Below, in pieces: positions 34,858-46,659 of a stretch of DNA of 64,000 nucleotides. Position 1 is the stretch's first letter. Each line of letters begins with the position of its first letter. Location: positions 66,641,364-66,705,363 of the forward strand of contig NC_061863.1 in the NCBI RefSeq assembly GCF_907164915.1, in the 5' to 3' direction. The stretch comes from Impatiens glandulifera (Eukaryota; Streptophyta; Magnoliopsida; Ericales; Balsaminaceae). The position numbers were made by a program, and so were the translations under genes. Below the pieces are notes generated by a model. The model was not told where the DNA came from, did no database searches, and saw only the letters and a program-made list of their open reading frames with translations.

Positions 34858-37024
34858 CTCATTTAAAAATTTATTATATTTTTTTCATTCAATTTATAAT
34901 ATATTTAAATAATTGGGTGAAAGAATTTGAAATAAAAATAAATTAGAGAATGACGTAGGAGGGAGGATGTAAGAGAATTTGTATTATATATTGTCTGGAT
35001 CTCACTCATAAAATTTTATGATATTTACACAAAAGTGAAGTGTATCACTCTTAGTTGATTTTTTTTACATACGTCGTCATCGTGGATACAGTAAATGAGG
35101 TAAAGATAAGTCATTCACTCTCATCAAATCTCTTATAAAATATGAACCTCTTAAGTAATTACTTATATATATTTCTTTTCAGTAAAATAAATTGAATTTG
35201 TTTTTTCAAAATCTGGTTTATCGTTTTGATTGTTCAAAATCTGGTTTATTGCTTTGATTATTAAAATTATATATTTTTTTAAATCAAAAGTTTCATAATT
35301 ATTTCTACACTAATACTAAGAAATATTTCAATATCTATATTAAGTTATTTGAGGATATGATTTATTTGTTTTAATTGTTAACAGTTTTAATAGAAAAAAT
35401 ACTTTGATTCATTTATAACATAATTGTCGTGACTTTGTAACAGAGACGTTTGGCTTAATGTTACAAGAAATTTGTACTAAATAAGTTTGTATTTATTTAT
35501 TTTTTTGTTTTATTTTGGCATATGATTAAGGTTTTGTTAGTGATTTAATTTTTATTATCTTAAAGAACTTTTTTTATGCATTCATTTTTACTTTTTAAGT
35601 TGGTTAATTTGAGTTTAATTTATTTTATTAGGAGTTTTTATTTTTACCTATTTTTTAAAATTTTCTGTTGTATCATTATTGAGATTTGTTTAAGTATAGT
35701 AACAAAATTATTATGAAAAGATGAGTGTTGAAAAGTGTAATAAAAAAAACACTCAAAACATAATAAGATTAATTATTTAAAAAAAACAATAAAAATTTAA
35801 ATAAAATATGTTCACAACAAACAAAAATAACATAAAATTAAATTTTAACAACTCAAATATTCTTAAAAAAATAAAAAAGTTCAACGATTATAAATTCTAA
35901 ATATCAAATCGTTTATTTTATTAACTAAAAAATATTTGTTTTTAGTAAATTTAAATTTTAAATCTAAAAAATATGTTGTTAATTAAATAAATTAAAAGCC
36001 TAAATAATATATACATTTCTTTTTGTCAAATATTTTTTTTTTACAGAAATCCAAAGATACACTTATAAAAAAAACCAAGATCTCTATAAAACGTGAGTCC
36101 AAATGGTTAGGGGTCAAACATTTGTAGAAAATGTTCTCCCACGACTTGCCATACGTGGCTTCAACTCATAAATTATGACTTCACTAATTTGTATAAAGTA
36201 TTTATATTTGAATAATAATAATTATATATATAAATTAATATTTTACTATTATATTAAATTTATATACATAGATTCGCATATAACTTAACAAAATAACTCT
36301 GATTAATGTAAATTTAAAATAAAAAAAGTTTACGATTTAAATTCAATCTAAAAACATTTTCAAATAAAACGGGGTTACAACGATAGACGTGAACATTTTA
36401 TTGTTAAAATTAAAAGATAATAATAATCTAATAACTCATTTTACACTTTAATTTAAAATAAGAATTCAATATGTTTGATATGTAAATTATTTTGGTAATC
36501 TTAATAAATTATGATTATATATTTACATGAATAATTGGTATTTTTTCTTAATAAAGTTACAATAATTAGTTAAATATATATATATATTAATTTAAATATT
36601 TTTTATTATTTTAATTTTAAAATTATTTCATTTTCTTTCTAATTTTTTTTTTAATAAAATATATTTTTAAAATAATATAATTACTTTTAAAAAACTAATA
36701 ATAATAATTTTATTTTTTAAACAATAATAACATAATATTTTTGTATAAAAGAGGTACAACTTTAATAATATTATAAATTAAAATCATAAATATTTATTAT
36801 TTTAAGAATTTATTTATATATATTATTGAGATAATTTTAAAATATAAATATAAAAATATAATAATTAATAAATTTAATTTAGTAAAACTTACTTTCATGG
36901 TAATTAAACCACTTATAGACTATTTTAAATAAAAAATAAAAAATATAAATAAAAAATGTGTTAAATATATTAGTTAGTTTAAAATTTTATTATATGAATA
37001 AAATTATAAAATTAATTAATAAAT

Positions 37025-37102
37025 ATTTAATTCTATTATTTATTTTATTTATGTTTAAAATATAATAGGAGATAAATGATATTTTAATGTATTTTAAACA
37101 GT

Positions 37103-37143
<41 letters not shown>

Positions 37144-37205
37144 ATACTTAAAAAAACATTTAATTAAATATAAAATATAATTCTATTTTTTATTTTATTT
37201 ATGTT

Positions 37206-37244
<39 letters not shown>

Positions 37245-37330
37245 ATAGGTGATAAATAATGATATTTTAATATATTTTAAACAGTTGATATATATATTTA
37301 ATAATTAGAAAAACATTTAACTAAATATGT
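37025..37330. repeat. 150-bp tandem duplication with two (TA)n runs
   Basis: Two copies of a unit that reads 'ttctatt...tattttatttatgttta' then a (TA)n run, spaced 150 bases apart (37031 and 37181). TA runs lie at 37105-37140 and 37209-37239; 'attttaaacagttgatata' follows in both. Confidence 0.75.
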
Positions 37331-37474
37331 TATACTTATTTAATAATATAATAAATTAAATTAAAAAATATATATTTAACATATTACATTTAGTTAGACA
37401 TTATACATTTAGAAACTAATATAAGAATTAATATAAAATTAAGAAATAAAATACCAAATAAACATAAGAAACTA

Positions 37475-38110
37475 ATATAACTAGGCCTTTAAATAAAACA
37501 ACTTAATCAAAACTAATCAAGCCGTTCACGAACCGAATCGGTCAAATCGAGAAACTAACAATCCAAAATATTTTGAACCGAATTAATTCGATTGGTGTAT
37601 CAGTTCTTTGGTTGCAGAACTGTACCATCAACTCATCGAATTACCAAATTCAATATTTGATATGATACAAATATTTGGCCGAATTCGAATTTCATATTCG
37701 GTTTTCGAATCTAACTTTCAACCAATTCAAATTAATTCAATTTCGGTTTTCGAATTTTTTTTTTTTTATAGAAGGTATCTAATTTATCCTAATCTCTCCT
37801 TCCTCTAGCCTTCCACCTTTCACCTTTTTATTTTTCTCATTTTTTCAGTTGTACGACTCAACTCTAATTATCTATCTCAAGAGTAATATATTTATAGTCA
37901 CCAATATTATCTTACTTTCAACCATCATTGTATTTTTTTTTTTAAATAAAATCTCTCAAATTCAAATTTAATTTGAATTCGAATAATTCGAATTTAAAAT
38001 TAATTTAACAAAAAAATTTAAAAAAAAAATGAATTTGATTCGAATTCCAATTCGTTTGGGTTTTCGAATTGGATAAAAAAATATAAATTTCGAATAAGCC
38101 GAACCCACCC
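37475..38110. repeat. Dispersed-repeat-like region rich in 'ttcgaat'
   Basis: Many direct and inverted copies of 'ttcgaatt', 'attcggttttcgaat' and 'aaccgaat' occur here, with 'gaaccgaatcgg' near the left and 'aaaccaaatcgat' near the right. This resembles non-autonomous elements common in plants, but I could not fix ends or a target duplication. Confidence 0.35.
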
Positions 38111-38149
38111 CGAGGAACTCAAACAAAACCAAATCGATAAAACCCATGA

Positions 38150-38950
38150 CTAAACCGGCCGATTGTATTTCAGCTTAAATAGAATGAAGGATCTGCAGTT
38201 CATTCTCACTTGCGTTGCTTCGACTTCAACGCAACAAATCAACCTAGTGGAATGGACAGGCTTTTCGTCTTCACCTCCATTAATGAGGGACAAACGAGGC
38301 GGCGAAATACATAAATAAGGTTTATTTAGATTCAAAACAAATTCGTTTTCTACACTATACCTTGTTTAATTTCCATTAATTTAATTAATTACATCTCTCA
38401 TACATTCTGATTTTGACAGAATATGTTCAGATGGAGAATTGATTCGGAGTTCATTGATGTTGGATATTTATAGTGGTTATATTGTCTTGAAACAGTTACT
38501 TTGAACTTGTTTTCAATGATAGATACGTATTTATGATTCAACAAATTGGAATGTGCACTTAAAGTGTTTGACAAGATGTCATATATTTTGGAACGGTCTG
38601 ATTTCAGGATAGGATACAGTTCAAATGAATACTTGATTTTCCAGTGTTGAAGAAGGTAAAATCCATAGATTGGTGAGAAGATAGAGATTAAAACCTGTTT
38701 TTTAGGACAATGCTTTACTTTCATTTATTTCAAATTTGACATGTTAGTGCCCTTTCATGTTTTTATTTTATAGCAGATTCTTAAAACAGATCAAACCAAA
38801 CGAACAGATTAAACCGATCAATGAACCAAAATCTGACGGATTATTATTTAGGTAAATCAACGTCGTCAACGGTCTAGTTTTACATTTAAGTCTATAAACC
38901 CACCAAACCACTTGCATGCCTAAATCCAGCGGATTCCTAATTCGGAACAA
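38150..38950. other. Unassigned island, possible gene remnant
   Basis: Balanced base composition stands out from the AT-rich flanks. On the plus strand a 44-codon frame at 38184-38318 starts MKDLQFILTCVAS and ends GGEIHK; on the minus strand there are frames of 61 (38150-38335) and 108 codons (38398-38724). None resembles a family I know, and no exon chain can be built with confidence. It may be a decayed gene or a transposon interior. Confidence 0.25.
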
Positions 38951-39074
38951 CTAACAAGGCAGTGTGACCCATATTCATAAATCCATTAACAAGTAAATTT
39001 TCATTCCCATCCAGACCCAGACCCATAATCCAAATTCAGAGTTGATAATCTACACAAAAAAAACATACCTTACC

Positions 39075-40469
39075 TTACCTGGTTATATGAGCAATGAAAG
39101 AATCCATCTCCATTTTCGAAACACCTCCTTCCTCAGCCGCATCCCTAAGAACACCGCCGAGTTCCTCCGCCCTTTTCCTTATCTTTTCTCCTTCTTCCGA
39201 ATCCATCAGAATTTCAACCGCTCTCTTAATGGTACAAGAACTCACTACCTCACTTTTGTCTGCCCATTCTCTAACTTCAACACCCACTTTCAAAATCTCA
39301 GTTATCAACACAGCATTGTAAGGTTGGTCCGAATGCATCGGCCATGCGGCTATAGGAACTCCCAAGCCCAAGCTCTCCAAGCAAGAATTCCATCCGCAGT
39401 GGCTCATAAACCCACCAACCGACCCATGGGCCAATATTTCCATTTGGGGAACCCAATCCCGAACCACCATTCCAGTTTCTTTCACACTCTCTTCAAACCC
39501 TTTTGGAAGCTTTAGATTCCTATCTTCTCCTGTAAAAATATCAGCTTTATCTGCATCTCTCAACACCCATATGAATCTTTGTTTGCTTTCTTTGAGTCCG
39601 AACGCCAACGCTTCAATTTGTTCATCTGTCATTGAAATCGTTGACCCAAATGAAACGTATATCACAGACTTTGGCGGCTGTTTCTCAAGCCACAGCAAGC
39701 ATTCGTTTCCGAATGTTGGATTTATGATTCTAACACGATTAATTAATGGCGCGATAGCCCATTGTTTATTGTTTACGTTGGGCTCGTTCTTGGCGACTAA
39801 ATCAAGATAGGCACTTTCCATTTGTTTGCAACTGTTATAAATATCTCCTTTTTTAATTTTAACGAATTCGGATTGAGCCGCGACTAATCTCAGGAAATCA
39901 TTAGTGACGAAAAACTCTTCCACGGGGGGTATTGATTCTCCTCTGACAAGGGATTTGATGCAGCAACTGGAGAAGACAGATACGCACCTGAAAGCGTAGG
40001 ATTCAGCGTTTGGAATGTCGGAAACATCCTGAACAACGAAGCTCATAAGCGTGTCGTGGATGACGATGAGTCTTCTTGCGGTGGCGGAGAGTTGTCGGAG
40101 AAGGGTGCCAACTGGGTGGCGAAGATGCAGAGTGGCGTCGAAAGATGGCTGGAGATGTGCAGGGAACTTTGTTGTTGAATTAGGGTCTGGTAATGGGGAG
40201 AGGTAACGAGGCATGGGTAAATCATGGAAGTGAATTTTAGATAAATCGGATCGGTCTCCCCCGTTGAACCGGAGCTTGACCTGACGGTTGTGTTCGGAAG
40301 AGGCGGCATAATGAACTTCGATTTGGTACGAGGAGATGAGAAAAGAGAGTTGTAAGGCCTGGTTGAGGTGACTCTGAGCCGTAAATGGAACCATGACCAT
40401 GATAATCGGGCAACAGGTGGTGGTGGTGGTGGGGGTAGGTTGAAATGGGTGGTTGTTTGAATTCGACAT
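39075..40469 (-). CDS. UGT array gene 4: zeatin O-glucosyltransferase-like (UGT93 type)
   Basis: Intronless, 464 residues. The N-terminus is distinct (Pro/Thr-rich, residues 8-18), then MVMVPFTAQSHLNQ with presumed catalytic His34. PSPG box at about 339-382, WVPQMEILAHGS ... HCGWNS ... HSDQ. It is the most divergent of the four short-type copies: it lacks the SSSD-like insertion after residue 65 and has VRGESIPPVEEFFV near residue 170. Frame and motifs are intact. Its upstream DNA is not alignable with that of genes 1-3, so its control may differ. Confidence 0.82.
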   Translation of the reverse strand: MSNSNNHPFQPTPTTTTTCCPIIMVMVPFTAQSHLNQALQLSFLISSYQIEVHYAASSEHNRQVKLRFNGGDRSDLSKIHFHDLPMPRYLSPLPDPNSTTKFPAHLQPSFDATLHLRHPVGTLLRQLSATARRLIVIHDTLMSFVVQDVSDIPNAESYAFRCVSVFSSCCIKSLVRGESIPPVEEFFVTNDFLRLVAAQSEFVKIKKGDIYNSCKQMESAYLDLVAKNEPNVNNKQWAIAPLINRVRIINPTFGNECLLWLEKQPPKSVIYVSFGSTISMTDEQIEALAFGLKESKQRFIWVLRDADKADIFTGEDRNLKLPKGFEESVKETGMVVRDWVPQMEILAHGSVGGFMSHCGWNSCLESLGLGVPIAAWPMHSDQPYNAVLITEILKVGVEVREWADKSEVVSSCTIKRAVEILMDSEEGEKIRKRAEELGGVLRDAAEEGGVSKMEMDSFIAHITR

Positions 40470-43233
40470 TTCTTTTCAATCTTGTTAGTTTGTATGATTT
40501 GATCAAGCCCACCTTTAATGAAAAGTTTGAATGTTTGTTTGTATAGAAAGTAGAGATGAATTTCGATTTGATTTAGTCTCTTTCAGTGACAACAGCAAGC
40601 ACAATGGTTGGTTTGTCTGCTAATGAAATGAAGATATATAATAATATCTCTCCCTATATAAAATAATAGATTTGATGCAAAACCAAACAATTGTTTGAAC
40701 CTTAAAATCCAATACTAAATCATTATGTGCATTACTTTAATTCAGAACGGCACAATGGACTTCTTTAAAATTCATAATTATTAAAATTATCAAACTTTTG
40801 GGTAAGATGGTTTCAAATTATCGTTATTGTTATTGTTAAGGTACGAGATTTTCAATTTTATTTCATATATAGAGATATATATACCAAAATACTAGATCGA
40901 ATACGATCATATGCATGTGGGGGTCAGATTTCACCAATTAATATTACTAACATTTTTAATTAAATGCACGGAATCTTGCCTTGCGTGACTTTAATTAATT
41001 AAGATAAACTTTATTTTATTTATTTGTGCTAATTAATAATTAGACGCACGGTCAGATTTGAATTCTAATTATATATATAAATAGAGCTATCCTCCTGATA
41101 AGTTTATTGTGTTGGTTTTTGTTTGGAAGCCATATATATATATATAAAAAGATTGGTGAGGTATTAATTATGATTGAATCTTATTGGTTTTAGCCGCCCT
41201 CAACTTATAAACTTGCTTTGATTGATATAGATTGTACTTCATTTCATTTTATAGATACTTTTTTAAAAAAAGTTATTGTTTCTTTCAAAAATGTACCTCG
41301 TTCATAGGGGTTAGTGCACGTTTTTAAATTCTAAAAAGAAAAACTTTCATAATTTTTTTTTTTTATTAATTATGCTTGTATTTATACGAACAAAGATAAA
41401 TGCATGAACGTGACCATGTGATTGTGAATATTACATATCTAGTGGTAGATGAAGACAAAAATTAATACATCTATGTTTTTTTTTTCATATATATTACATA
41501 TAGTGTTGTAAAGATATTGTGATGATATTATATTATATATATTTTTTTAAAAGTATAATTAATATTTATATATTAGACATAACTATATAATATAATACAA
41601 TTTTTTTTTATATTTTAACATATAGAAATGACGTTCATGTTTCTTGGACGGTATACAATGCACTTTCATTCAACATATATAAATGGTATTAAATCCTTCT
41701 CTTAAATTATTGATTTCGTGAATGACTATTAACTGATTTTTTTAACGTTGGAAACTAATATGATCTCATAGTTATAACATCCACTTCAACTTAAAACGTT
41801 TTAAGTTAGAATTAAATTTGTAACTTAACCAGTGTTATCTACCAAATAACAATATTTCAGACAAAAACTTTACTCGATTCGACCATTGTTTCACATTGTT
41901 GAAGTTCTTAATCGATGGTAAAGAGAATTGGTTTACCGTCGTTCGTTTGTGATGTTGTTGCTAGATTTCATTCAATACATTTGTTTCAGAACTCAACGAC
42001 ATTAATTTGTTGGTATATCCCATTAAAAATAAAGAAGATTCTGTAAAAGAGATCACATGTTTTGACAATGTTACAATAAAAAAATATAATTAATGAATTA
42101 TTCACTCTTCAAACAAATATTGCATCTGCTAGCCAGATAAAAACTCTTATTTTTCAGTTTATTATATGTTAAGGCTCGTTCATAGCTTAATTCACAGCCA
42201 AATAACGAGTTTTTTAATGAACATTTTAATTTTCACACATCTTTCCCAAAGAAAACGGTCAATTTAATATAGCGTTATTAGTAAACCTGTAAAATGTAAT
42301 TTTTCAAAATGTTATAGACATAAATAAATACAAGTGTATTTTCTTATACAAGTTTAATAAAGTAATATATTAATAATTATCTCATGTCTTCAATTTAAAA
42401 TAATTTAGAGTGAGAAAAAAAAGCACGATGAATGATAATTTTGAGCCGATTAAGATTTTTTTTATAAATAAAAAATTATATATATATAAATAAAATAAAA
42501 ATATTAATTTTAAATATATAATATTTTAGTATTTTAATTAATAAATTGAGTGATTCGATAAATGAAAAAGGGAGTAAAATGATTCATGTTTGATTTTTTG
42601 GGTTAATTTAAATAATTCAAATTCAAATTAAAATGATGCCTTATAGTTTGATTTATGCTTAAATAGTACCATAATTGATTTAACTTAAAATAGTCAATTG
42701 ATCACGTTTATATCAATAAAATAATTTGAAATGAAAAAATTATATATAAATTATTATGGACCACCCACTATGTACATCTTGTTGATTGACAGCTCAAATG
42801 AAAGACTATTTTGATCCCATAGAATAAATGTCGACTATGGTATGTTTTAAAGATTATATAAAATTGAATCACATGTATCATATTGTTGATATTCATTATT
42901 AGAGCCATATATAAATTGTTGCAATATTATTAATTGTTCATATTTAGTCTTCTTCTAACCTATATGAATTAATATTTAATTCCTTATTAATCTCCTCCAA
43001 CTAGACCATAAACCACCTCTCAACTCCTTCAAACATATTATTAATTGTTCTTATCGTGACTTTAAATTTTCATTTCACTTATAAAATAGTGAAAACAACA
43101 ATATCAATTAAAACTTATTTGAGCATAATCAAATTTGACATAATATAGGAAAATAGTTGTTGATATTACTCTATCAAGAATAAATAAGTATTTATATGAT
43201 TAATAATGAATGAAAATGACCCCATACCAAAAG
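40470..43233. other. Intergenic region UGT gene 4 - gene 5
   Basis: Contains the gene 4 promoter side; a 'ccctatataaaa' motif near 40652-40663 could supply a TATA signal on either strand. The rest is AT-rich with no recognised gene. A patch at 40920-40975 resembles one at 32420-32470, a trace of older duplication. Confidence 0.35.
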
Positions 43234-44691
43234 CTAATTAAGATTATTTCTTGTGATATGGTTGAAGAAAGATTCAAACTGGATTTTCCCCGTACCACCT
43301 TCCGCCACCACTGATTGCCGGAGATTGTCTCCTAGCTCCGCCGCCCTCCTCCTAATCTGGTCACCCTCCTTGGATGCCATCAGTCTTTTCACCGATTTCT
43401 TGACCATGTCCCAAGTCACCAATTCCTTTCTCTTGCCCCAATCTCTCACAACTAATCCAATTTCAAGAATCTTCGAAACCAAGAAAGCATTCCTCGGCTG
43501 ATCCGAATGAACCGGCCATGCCACTATAGGTACTCCCATGGAAATACTTTCCATGCAAGAATTCCACCCGCAATGGCTTAAGAACCCTCCGGTTGCCGGG
43601 TGGCGCAAAATTTCCAGTTGGGGAGCCCAATCTCTCAATATCATCCCATTTCCCGCTTTCAAAACCCTAGTTTCAAACTCCTCCGGGAACACCATCTTCA
43701 CCGAGTCTTCTTCTTGGGTTTTGAATATATCGCCTCTATCCGCTTCTCTGGCAACCCAAATGAACTTTTGTTCGCTTTTCTCAAGTCCTTTGGCAATCTC
43801 CTTAATCTGATCATGGCTGAAGGATGTGGTGGTGCCGAATGAGATGTATAGAACCGAGTTGGGACCCTGTTTGTCTAACCATATCAAGCTTTTATGTCGG
43901 GAAAAACAATTTTGTTGCTTAGTCGTTTGAACTATAATAGGGTTGAAAGGTCCAAGTGCAAATTGTTTTTTTCCTTTCCCGATTTCTTCTCTAGCAAGGA
44001 ACTCAATAAACGGTTTTTCAATGACATGGCTGGTGTTATAGATTTTTCCAGCACTCAACGTAGTGAATTCGTGTTGGGAGTTCACAAACTTGATGAACTC
44101 CGACGAGAAACAGCCGTCAATAGACGGCAACCCTTTTAAGAACTCGGATTCAGGATCAATCCCAAATGGCTTTCCCATTCTTTCCCACATGAAAAAGAAG
44201 AGAGTGCAAGCAGAAACGCTATGGAAAGAGTATGATTCAGCATTTGGTAGTGAACTGAAATCTTGAACAACGTAAGACATGAGTGAGTCATGGATTATTA
44301 CAACTCGTTTGAATTGATACGAGAGGGTTCGGAGAATGTCGGAGATAGGTTGGCGAAGGAGAATGGAGGCGTTGAAAACAGGTTGGAGATGGGTGGGGAA
44401 GTTTTCGTTATTATTAGGGTTTGGAGGTGGGGAAGAGAATGGAGGGATGAATAATTCATGAAAATGGACGTTTTTTACAGTGAGTGGGTCCCAGCCATGA
44501 ACACGGAGCTTGGCTTGGCGGCTGTGGGAGATGGTGGTGAGGTAGTGGACAGGGAGGCCGGCGGCGGATATAAGGCGGGAGAGGTGGAGGAGTTGGTTGA
44601 GATGGCCTTGGGCTGGAAATGGAACCATTACTACCACCACTTTGGCTGATTTTTTGAGGTGGTCCGGCGCCGGCGGAGCTAGGGTGCCCAT
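43234..44691 (-). CDS. UGT array gene 5: zeatin O-glucosyltransferase, canonical UGT93 type
   Basis: Intronless, 485 residues; the array member most like known zeatin O-glucosyltransferases and O-xylosyltransferases. These transfer a sugar from UDP-glucose or UDP-xylose to the hydroxyl of zeatin, making a reversible storage form of cytokinin. Canonical motifs: PFPAQGHLNQ with presumed catalytic His30, IHDSLMSYVVQD with Asp135, full-length acceptor segment WERMGKPFG at 169-177, READRGDIF at 315-323, and the PSPG box at 355-398 (WAPQLEILRH ... HCGWNS ... HSDQPRN). A TATAAATA box lies 65 bases upstream. The first 120 codons were copied into the fragment at 52336-52695 by a tandem duplication. 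Sugar and substrate preference cannot be settled by reading alone. Confidence 0.87.
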   Translation of the reverse strand: MGTLAPPAPDHLKKSAKVVVVMVPFPAQGHLNQLLHLSRLISAAGLPVHYLTTISHSRQAKLRVHGWDPLTVKNVHFHELFIPPFSSPPPNPNNNENFPTHLQPVFNASILLRQPISDILRTLSYQFKRVVIIHDSLMSYVVQDFSSLPNAESYSFHSVSACTLFFFMWERMGKPFGIDPESEFLKGLPSIDGCFSSEFIKFVNSQHEFTTLSAGKIYNTSHVIEKPFIEFLAREEIGKGKKQFALGPFNPIIVQTTKQQNCFSRHKSLIWLDKQGPNSVLYISFGTTTSFSHDQIKEIAKGLEKSEQKFIWVAREADRGDIFKTQEEDSVKMVFPEEFETRVLKAGNGMILRDWAPQLEILRHPATGGFLSHCGWNSCMESISMGVPIVAWPVHSDQPRNAFLVSKILEIGLVVRDWGKRKELVTWDMVKKSVKRLMASKEGDQIRRRAAELGDNLRQSVVAEGGTGKIQFESFFNHITRNNLN

Positions 44692-44755
44692 CTTTTGTAA
44701 ATATGTAGTAGGTTTGATGAGAGAGATTATGACTTTTCTTCAATTCCTTATCAGC

Positions 44756-44763
44756 TATTTATA
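44756..44763 (-). promoter_or_regulatory. TATA box of UGT gene 5
   Basis: A perfect TATAAATA on the minus strand, 65 bases before the start codon, leaving about 30 bases of leader after a standard start site. The paralogous copy at the truncated gene is split by a MITE. Confidence 0.65.
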
Positions 44764-46659
44764 ATGTTTTTTTGGTCTAGTCATTGTCAGATTGTTATAT
44801 TTATATTCAGCATTAATGTTTCCATTCTTTTTAAAAAATTAGGTAACTTTTTGTATTTAATTGTTGCAATATTATTATTGTCTTCACAAAACAACATGAA
44901 CCCTTATTCTTTTCTTTTTTAATGAACCCATATATATTTATATATATATTATTTTCCAGCAAATTAATTTTGTTGAAGAGAATAGGAAAAACAAACTAGG
45001 TCTAATTTAGATGAAAGAAATTGTGAATATATAAAATGGGGAAATGAATGATGTGGGGATATTTTGACAATAATATACAGACTTTCCTTATCTGGCATGC
45101 ATGTGACATCACATATGATCTATCCATCCCATACGTGTGGGGCTAAATTCTACATGATCCCAAATCCGATTTGAGTTACACGTAGGATTGAAAAAAATTT
45201 GAGGTGACTTAAAAAACATCGATAAAGTTATGAATAGAACAAATTAAAGCAATGCTAGCTTATTAATTACTTTAATTAATGTTGATCACCCAATGAAATA
45301 TATAATAGATGAATAACCAATGAATGATGAACAACTGGCTAATTAAAAAGGGAAAAAAACATCTCTTTTATACCTAATCACTTCATGAAATTATGAACTT
45401 ATCAACAATATGTACAATATATAATTAATTTGTTTAAATTTAACACCTTTGTGTGACTGACTATACCTCAATTATTGTACTAGTGGATATTAATAGTAAT
45501 TAAGTGGTAATGTATATATTTCAATTTTATCACCACAAATTAAGTCTTAGGGTGAATATTAGAGAGGAATAATTAAAAAAAATCCATCCTAACATCCTAA
45601 CACTTGTAGAAAAAAAAGTAGTAAGGGCGAAAACGGTTACTGATAACATTATGTGACGATGAATAAAACTGTTATCATTCGTTACAGAAACGAGCATACT
45701 CTTCTAGTATGAGTAACGGCTTTCGCATAATTAAATATTACGAGCAAGTATTTAACCTATCTATTTCATTCAATATTTTCGCATATCAAAATGATATTGC
45801 AATGAACCACATTTCAATAATTTATAAATAAAGTATTTTCAAAATAATTTGAACTTATAACCTTAGTAGTAATTAGGGCCTCCTCCATTGGCGGAATTAT
45901 TTGGTCATATGATTTGAATATATTTTAGTTAATTTATAATAAATATTGTATTAACTTATTTTGTATTGTTTTAGTTTTCTCTACTATATACTTATTTTTG
46001 TAGTAAAAGTAAATGAAAAATAAGTCACTAAAAAAATTATTAGTCAATTCCAAAATTTTAAGTTCATCTCATGCCCCGATTAAATATAAAATTAATTTAA
46101 AAAACAAAAGAAATAAAATATAAAAAGAAATTCTAGTTAAAAAGAAATTACATGAGTTCATTTATTAAATTAATATTTTTTTAAAATTTATAAATATAAA
46201 TTCACTTTTTTTTATAAACTAGTAAAATTATAAAATTAAAATAATAAAATTATAAAATAATTAAAAAAACATTTATTATTGTAATAAAAAAGAATCATGT
46301 ATTTCATGGTTCTCGTTTTATTTTATAAAATTGAAAACATTAATTTATTTATGTACGTAGTGTCTACAAATGAAGAGACAAGGTATCTTAAATAATTATG
46401 ACTTGGATTTAAAAATTTTAAATATTTTTGTCATTCTATTTCATTAGGACCACTTTTTATTTCTTCCTATAACTAATTATGAGAACAATTGAAATACGAA
46501 ACCGACAATGTGTGAACATTGATATGAAAAAGGGGTGATGGTACTATGTTTGTTACCCGCATTAATTTTGTTATTTTGTACCACGAGTTTATATATATAT
46601 ACCAATTTTTTCTTTCAATTTAAGTATATTTTTAATTGAAAATCAAATATATATATATA

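Larger units (their letters stand above)
34758..39074. other. Intergenic region UGT gene 3 - gene 4
   Basis: The first 150 bases are a promoter conserved with genes 1 and 2. Scattered similarity to the upstream DNA of blocks 1 and 2 continues to about 35500. After that come long AT-rich stretches, a 150-base tandem repeat with (TA)n runs (37025-37330), a repeat rich in 'ttcgaatt' motifs (37475-38110), and an unassigned island of balanced composition (38150-38950). Confidence 0.4.

Noticed and set aside
37105..37239. Regular repeats suggesting an array such as CRISPR or a centromeric satellite
   Set aside because: They are simple (TA)n runs within a two-copy 150-base duplication, with no spacer structure.
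38398..38724. 108-codon minus-strand frame
   Set aside because: No recognisable domain, poor codon pattern and no promoter; treated as part of an unassigned island.
45601..45740. CACTA-transposon-like end (CACTTGTAGAAAAA)
   Set aside because: Only one end is present and no 3-base duplication or partner end was found.
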